Source of the DNA: Phaseolus vulgaris
Taxonomy: Eukaryota; Streptophyta; Magnoliopsida; Fabales; Fabaceae
Direction of reading: 5' to 3'
Assembly: GCF_000499845.2 (NCBI RefSeq)
Contig: NC_023758.2
Coordinates: 21,309,202 to 21,373,201, forward strand
Length of the DNA: 64,000 nucleotides
The translations under genes were made by a program, and so were the position numbers. Positions 58,377-64,000 of the stretch are shown piece after piece (within the stretch, counting starts at the first letter, position 1; every line of letters starts with the position of its first letter). Below the pieces are notes generated by a model, which had not been told where the DNA came from, made no database searches, and was given only the letters and a program-made list of their open reading frames with translations.

Positions 58377-61300
58377 AGTGGTACCTGGACAGTGGGTGCT
58401 CTAAGCACATGACTGGGGACAAATCAAAGTTTCTGAGCATCTCCTTTAAGCAAGAAGGGCACGTTACCTATGGGACAACAACAAGGGGAGGATTCTTGGG
58501 AGAGGATCCATAGGAGACAAAGATATCTTGGTCATTCATGATGTTCTCTATGTAGAAGGTTTAAAGCACAATCTGTTGAGCATTAGTCAATTGTGTGACA
58601 AAGGATATCAGGTTATCTTCAAAACAAACTCCTGTGAAATCTGTCTTCCCAACACAGAAGAGGTAATGTTGATTGGTAAGAGAATCAATAATGTTATCTT
58701 CTAAATATCTCTTCACCTTGTTCAATTGGTTGTCTTCTATCCAAGCATGACGAGTCATGGCTTTGGCATAGAAGAATTGCTCACATTCACATGAATCACT
58801 TGAACAAGTTAATTTCTAAAGATCTTGTGATTGGGCTGCCAAAGGTCAAGTTTGAGAAGGACCATATTTGTGAAGCTTGCCAAAAGCGGAAACAAGTGAA
58901 AAACTCTTTAAAATAAAAAATGTTGTTTCTTCTTTAAAACCTCTTGAGCTACTTCACATGGATATTTTTGGACCTTCAAGAACCATGAGCCTTGGTGGAA
59001 ACTACTATGCTCTTGTTATTGTGGATGATTTTCTAGGTTCACTTGGACTCTCTTCTTGATATCAAAAAGTGATGCCTTTCTGCATTCAAGAAGTTTGCAA
59101 GAAGATTTCAAAATACAAAGAACAACAACATAGGCTCAATAAGAAGTGATCATGGAGGTGAATTCCAAAATGAAAAGTTCAACAAGTTCTGTGAAAAGAT
59201 GGGAATTCTGCGTAATTTCTCTGCTCCAAGAACTCCACAACAGAATGGTGTGGTGGAGAGGAAGAACAGGTCCCTTGAAGAGCTAGCTAGAACAATGCTA
59301 AGTGAATCTTCTCTTCCTAAGTATTTTTGGGCTAATGCAGTTAGCACTTCGTTTATGTGATGAATAGGGTGCTAATTAGGCCAATTCTGAAGAAGACTCC
59401 TTATGAACTCTTCAATGGAAGGAAGCCAAACATCAATCATCTCAGAGTTTTCAGTTGCAGTTGTTTTGTTCTCAACAATGGAAAGGAAAACCTAGGAAAG
59501 TTTGATGAAAAAGATGATCATGGTATCTTCATAGGCTATTCTCTAACAAGTCATGCATACAAAATCTACAACAAGAGGCTAATAACTGTAGAAGAGTCTG
59601 TTCATGTTGTTTTTGATGAAATGGATCGGAAAAGCATTCAAATCCCAAAGAACAGTGCTGAAAAGGATGAGCAGAACATCAGTTTGGAGAAGCTGGACAT
59701 TTGTGCAAAAAAACAACCGGTTGATTCCTCAAAACAACCGATTGAAATTCTGCAGCAGTGTGAGTTGCCTAAAGAATAGAGGATTCCTAGAGATCTGTCA
59801 GTGAAAAACATCATTGGGCAGATAAAGGAAGGTGTCTCAACACATAGCTCCATCTCAAACTTCTGCAGGCGCACTGCTTTTGTCTCTCAAATTGAACCAA
59901 AGTCAATTGATGAAGCCCTTAAGGATGAAAATGGGTTGAAGCTATGCATGAAGAGCTGAATCAGTTTGCAAGGAATGAAGTATGGTTTCTTGTCCCTAAA
60001 ACAGCAAAGATGAACATCATTGGTTCGAAGTGGGTGTTCAAAAACAAATTGGATGAGGATGGTATGATCACAAGAAACAAAGCAAGGCTAGTTGCCAAAG
60101 GCTACAATCAAGAGGAGGGAATTGATTATGGTGAAACCTTCGCTCCTGTTGCAAGATTGGATGTTGTGAGGTTGCTGCTGGCTTTTGCATGTATGATTGG
60201 TTTTAAACTCTTTCAAATGGATGTCAAGAGGGCTTTTTTGAATGGCTACATCAATGAGGAAGTGTATATGGATCAACCACCGGAATTTGAAGATCATCAA
60301 CATCCCAATCATGTCTTCAAGCTGAAAAAGTCTTTGTATGGGCTGAAGCAAGCTCCAAGGTAGTGGTATGAAAGGCTTAGCAACTTCTTGCTGTCTCATG
60401 GCTATGAAAGGGGAATGATTGACAATACTCTCTTCATCAAAAAGTCAAATTTTGAAATTATCCTTGTGCAAATCTATGTAGATGACATCATCTTTGGTGC
60501 TACACAAGATAGTTTGTGTGAAGAATTTGTGGCAGCTATGAAAGGTGAGTTTGAAATGTCTATGATGGAAGAATTGTCTTTCTTTCTTGGATTGCAGGTT
60601 AAGCAAACAAAGGATGAAATCTTTATATGTCAATCAAGTATTGTAAAGAGATTCTCAAGAAATTTGAAATGGAGAGTTGCAAGGAAGCAAGCACACCTAT
60701 GCCATCAAGTTGCTACATGGATGCAGATGCTGCTGGAAAGGGGTAGATCAAACTAAATACAGAGGTTTGATTGGCTCTTTGCTCTATCTAACAGCAAGTA
60801 GACTTGACATTATGTTTGCGGTATGTCTTTGTGCAAGATATCAAGCAAATCCTAAGGAGTCACACTTCAAAGATGAAAAGAGAATTCTGAAATATCTCAA
60901 AGGAACATCAACTGTTGGGTTATGGTATCCTTCTCACTCTCTCATTCATTTAGTTGGTTATTCAGATTCTGATTTTGCAGGATGCAAGCTAGATAGGAAA
61001 AGCACAAGTGGCACTTGCCACCTTCTTGGTTCAAGCTCATCTCATGGCATAACAAGAAGCAAGCATGTGTGGCTCTCTCTACTGCTGAGGCTGAGTACAT
61101 AGCTGCTGGAAGCTATTGTGCACAAATCCTATGGCTCAAACAACAACTTGCAGACTTTGGATTGCAAATCAGCAAGGTCCCTTTGATGTGTGGCAATACA
61201 AGTGCTATCAATCTTACCAAAAATCAGATTCAACACTCAAGAACTAAGCATATTGAGATACACCATTATTTCATCAGGGATCATGAAAGCAATGAGGACT

Positions 61301-61395
61301 GTGAAGTGAAGTTTGTAGAGACTAAACTGCAGCTAGATGATATCTTCACAAAACCCTTACCAAAAAGAGAGGTTATTCTTTTTGAGAAATGAGTT
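58377..61395 (+). pseudogene. Copia pol: protease, integrase, reverse transcriptase, RNase H
   Basis: Blocks in order are: protease WYLDSGCSKHMTG (about 58380), with a frameshift after YG; pre-integrase HIHMNHLNKL..CEACQKRK; integrase LLHMDIFGPS, SDHGGEFQNEKF and PQQNGVVERKNRS (the D, D, E triad visible); reverse transcriptase WVFKNKLDEDG..ARLVAKGYNQEEGIDYGETFAPV, then LYGLKQAPR, a stop at 60361, and IYVDDIIFG with the catalytic YVDD; RNase H SDSDFAGCKLDRKSTSG, CVALSTAEAEYIAAGS, HIEIHHYFIRDH and DDIFTKPLPK. At least four frame breaks are present. It is the enzyme set that the 29.3-kb relative lacks. Confidence 0.92.
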
Positions 61396-61752
61396 AGGTA
61401 TCATTGACCTTCAAAATCTTTCCTAAATCTGTTTTAATATCTGTTAGAGTCTATTTGTGAAGACAAATAGGGGGAGAATTGTTTGGTTATTGTGTATCTT
61501 TCTCTGAACCTGTTTAAATCTGCTGAAATCTCTGATGTCAAAACTGTTTATGCTTTACTGATAGAAACAACCGATTGTTTCGTGTAAACAACCGATTGTT
61601 TGTTTGGAATTCTGTTTTCAATATGTGAAAATCTAACCTGCTGCTGTAGGAAGCATTGGATTGTATATATGCTATTTTTGCAGGAACTGCTTCAGATTCA
61701 ATCAAATCCAACACAATCAACCAGGGATTTGTCTTCATCAAATAAGGGGAGA

Positions 61753-62845
61753 TGTTGAATCAAGTGTGTTCAAGCTTTGAAGAATCCAAACCCTTTGAAG
61801 GTTGATGGAAGGTTGGATGTGCTTGTTGTTGCTGGGCTGTCTTTAGATAGGATCTGGGGTAGATTATGTGTTAAATCCACTCTTGATTGAATCCAAAGCT
61901 TAAGCATTCTCAAACCTTTTAATTGAAAAGTGTTTTTCAAACTAAGTGAAAAACAACCTGTTGTTTTGAAACAACCGATTGTTTTATACTTAGGTGTTTT
62001 TAGAAAGGTTGAAAACTGTTTTTGATGGTTGACTTGCTGTCAAACCAAAACAACCGATTGATTCGAGCATTCAACCGATTGTTTGTTTTGGGACCATAAC
62101 AGAAAACTGTTTTGTGCTTTGACTGAGCATTAAATGATTTTTAACTGAATACGCTCCAGTTTTAAATGCTTTGACCAGTCTTTGAAATGCAATAAATAGT
62201 TTGTTAGATTTTATAACAAACAAAACTGATTTAATCAAAGAAAAAATTTGAGTTTTTCACTGATTTTGCTTTTGAAGAGTTGAGATTGCTTGATCAAAGA
62301 GAGTGTGATATAGGATTTTCATCTTGTATTGATTTCAGATCTTTTCTGTAACAAGTGTAATCCTTTGTACTTTGAAGAAACTCTGTGTGTAAGCTGAGAA
62401 GTGTTGTGTGTTCTTGAGGGTCAAGATCAACATTCTTAGTGGTGTTTGTGCTGAGCCAAAGGAAGTGTGTGTCTTGAGGGGATCAAGGTCACTTCTTTGG
62501 TGGTGTTGTAAGTAATCTAGGGTTGATTGCTTAGTGGATTCCCCAGTGGTTTCTGGGAAGACTGGATGTAGCTCTTGGTTAAGAGTGAACCAGTATAAAC
62601 CTGTGTGTTCAATTCTCTCTATCCTTAATCTTTAATTCAGTTTTATATTTGTGAGGTATAAACAACCGATTGTTTCTGCGAAACAACCGATTGTTTTTCT
62701 GGTGTTGTGCTAAATTGCTTTGTGTTTTGGCAAACTGATTTTTAATCAAGTTTTCTCGAAGTAATTTCATTCTAGACTTAAAAGTTTGCGAAAACCCTCT
62801 TTAAACCATTCACCTCCCTCTAGTTTAAAGCCATACATTCTAACA
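61753..62845 (+). repeat. 3' LTR of copia element
   Basis: It follows the polypurine stretch AAATAAGGGGAGA and matches the 5' LTR. It contains three pairs of the phased palindromic motif. Confidence 0.9.
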
Positions 62846-62850
62846 AGAAA

Positions 62851-63657
62851 TGTTGTAAATAAGTTGGGCTCAATTGTAGGGGTCCAAATAGTAGAATAAG
62901 AAAAGAGTAGGATTAATAGACATAAAAGGGAGGTGTGGATAGTAGTTAGGGCCTATGAGAAGAAGAAACAAAGTCACACCTTCCATAATACCTTCCATGT
63001 GACATAGGTTTAGGCACCAAATTTAAATGTGTTTCATTTGAATTTTCCCACTTTAATTTCAACCCTCTCACACTATAAATGGAGGTGCCATGCTCATGTA
63101 AATTCAGATTTGGAATTTGAAGAAAAGTTAGTCTACTCAAATTGGGAGAGATTGTGTGAGACTTGTTCTCCTTCTACTAGTCTTATCTTGTGAGTTTGGG
63201 AAGCTCTCAAGTGGTGGCATCTAACACTTATCTTGGATCAATCACCATCCAAGTGGCGTGTTCTTCCCTTCCATGGCTTCATTCATATAAGTTCTTCTTG
63301 CTTTCATCTCCCATTTCCATTTCCGCACCTAATCTACAAATTCTATCCAGTCAATTGTGTTTGTCTTCATTTCTATTTGGTAGTTTGTGTTCTTGTTTAA
63401 TTCAATCAGTTCAATTGCTTTATGTTGTGTTTCTAATCGGTTGAATGTCTTGTTCTTGCCTTCTTTAAGTTTCCGCACCAAATTCTGTTGTTCTTGTGGT
63501 TTTACTATTCAATTGTTGTGTAAGGAGATGACACTCATGTTCATGAGTTTAGTTCATCACTTGGAAGGCATTGAACTCCATTGATGTTTCCTTAAACCTC
63601 CTTATTTTGTTTCTTAAAGTGTCACAAATTAATGAATATCAAAATCAACTCTTATCA
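62851..63657 (+). repeat. 3' LTR of gypsy element, second part
   Basis: It resumes TGTTGTAAATAAGTTGGGCT, matching 50454 onward, and ends CAACTCTTATCA before the CGTTG duplication. Confidence 0.9.
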
Positions 63658-63662
63658 CGTTG

Positions 63663-63970
63663 ATAGATTACTGAAAAACGCAGAGAAATCAAAGAAGAGA
63701 AAAACTTTGATACAAAGCGTAGAGAACACCATTAATGACTTAAGCTAATAAGGTAATAGAAACAAAAAAGTCAATGCAAAGCACGTGGGTAAACGTTTAA
63801 AATCATATCTAAGTTTACTGGAAGTAGAAAATGGGAGTGTCAGATCATACAATTTTTCGAGAAAGTGTTTTGAACCAAATGGGATAACTGTGTAAAATGA
63901 AAACTTTATTAACACATCCTGTGCAAACATTAAAATGAAGAAACAAACCTAACTTTGACTTGAATACTTG
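63663..63970. repeat. ~0.3-kb tandem-repeat unit, right of the gypsy insertion
   Basis: ATAGATTACTGAAAAACGCA.. aligns with 49972 onward and includes ATTAATGACTTAA and GTGTTTTGAA. It continues to the window edge, so the array may extend beyond. Confidence 0.7.
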
Positions 63971-64000
63971 TAAAAATACAAACAATTTATTAAAAAAACC

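Larger units (their letters stand above)
56111..62845 (+). mobile_element. Ty1/copia element with gag-pol, nested in gypsy LTR
   Basis: The element is 6735 bp and starts TGTTGAATCAAGTG and ends ATACATTCTAACA. The 5-bp duplication AGAAA flanks it (56106-56110 and 62846-62850). The order of domains (gag, protease, integrase, reverse transcriptase, RNase H) places it in Ty1/copia. LTRs are 56111 to about 57180 and 61753-62845. Several stops and frameshifts make it defective. It belongs to the same family as the pol-less element at 29.3 kb. Confidence 0.93.
50282..63657 (+). mobile_element. Ty3/gypsy element lacking pol, with nested LINE and copia insertions
   Basis: It is bounded by TGATACAAACCC..CTTATCA and by the 5-bp target duplication CGTTG (50277-50281 and 63658-63662). 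The 5' LTR is 50282-51605. The 3' LTR is 55938-56110 plus 62851-63657, split by a copia element. Between them are a primer site, a long leader, a LINE, a degenerate gag and a short end segment (..NSWTNSFVPGEHD) leading into the 3' LTR. No protease, reverse transcriptase or integrase is present. Without its guests the element is about 5 kb. Confidence 0.9.

Overview
The window is nuclear DNA from a flowering plant, very probably a papilionoid legume (Phaseolus/Vigna/Glycine-like). The basis is spliced eukaryotic genes with plant-type AT-rich introns, a nuclear tRNA gene, plant-type LTR retrotransposons, L1-type LINE pieces, Helitron-type PIF1/RPA genes, and a dispersed repeat (CACAAAACC.. / ..AGTCGATG..) that I know from legume genomes. 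The species is an inference.

Layout. 0-2.5 kb: remnants of Ty3/gypsy and Ty1/copia elements. 3.7-16.5 kb (minus): a complete 14-exon gene for an asparagine synthetase domain-containing protein (ASNSD1-like, 651 codons by my exon model). Its introns hold a short hAT element with intact ends, a LINE RNase H scrap, a 26-base G run and legume dispersed repeats. 16.6 kb (plus): a tRNA-Thr(CGU) gene, divergent from ASNSD1. 16.87-17.93 kb: a TIR-flanked element carrying gene-like cargo. 17.9-22.6 kb: repeat remnants, including a five-unit diverged tandem array at 20.8-21.9 kb. 22.95-27.3 kb (plus): a complete NTF2-RRM-RGG protein of the plant G3BP family (460 aa), with a 5'UTR intron, a GC-AG intron and a duplicated 3' splice site. 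28.5-29.0 kb: a ~173-bp tandem repeat.

29.3-36.05 kb: a Ty1/copia element with two 1.1-kb LTRs and a degenerate gag. It has no pol; an unrelated ORF pair sits in its place, and a telomere-like array lies inside gag. A separate copia RNase H tail is fused to its 3' LTR. 36.6-50 kb: decayed minus-strand genes of Helitron type (a PIF1-like helicase, a B3-domain fragment and an RPA70-like gene with two nonsense codons) with several local tandem duplications. 50.28-63.66 kb: a pol-less Ty3/gypsy element (TSD CGTTG). It was invaded by a 5'-truncated LINE (17-bp TSD) and, within its 3' LTR, by a near-complete copia element (56111-62845, TSD AGAAA). The gypsy element itself had landed in a ~0.3-kb tandem repeat.

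The most unusual signal is a 16-bp imperfect palindrome, AAACAACCGATTGTTT. It recurs at 19 clusters plus one single copy in the two copia elements, in LTRs, leader or tail regions, gag and pol. It is almost always paired at exactly 21 bp, and it is read in two different reading frames where it lies in coding sequence. This points to a conserved nucleic-acid signal rather than a peptide motif.
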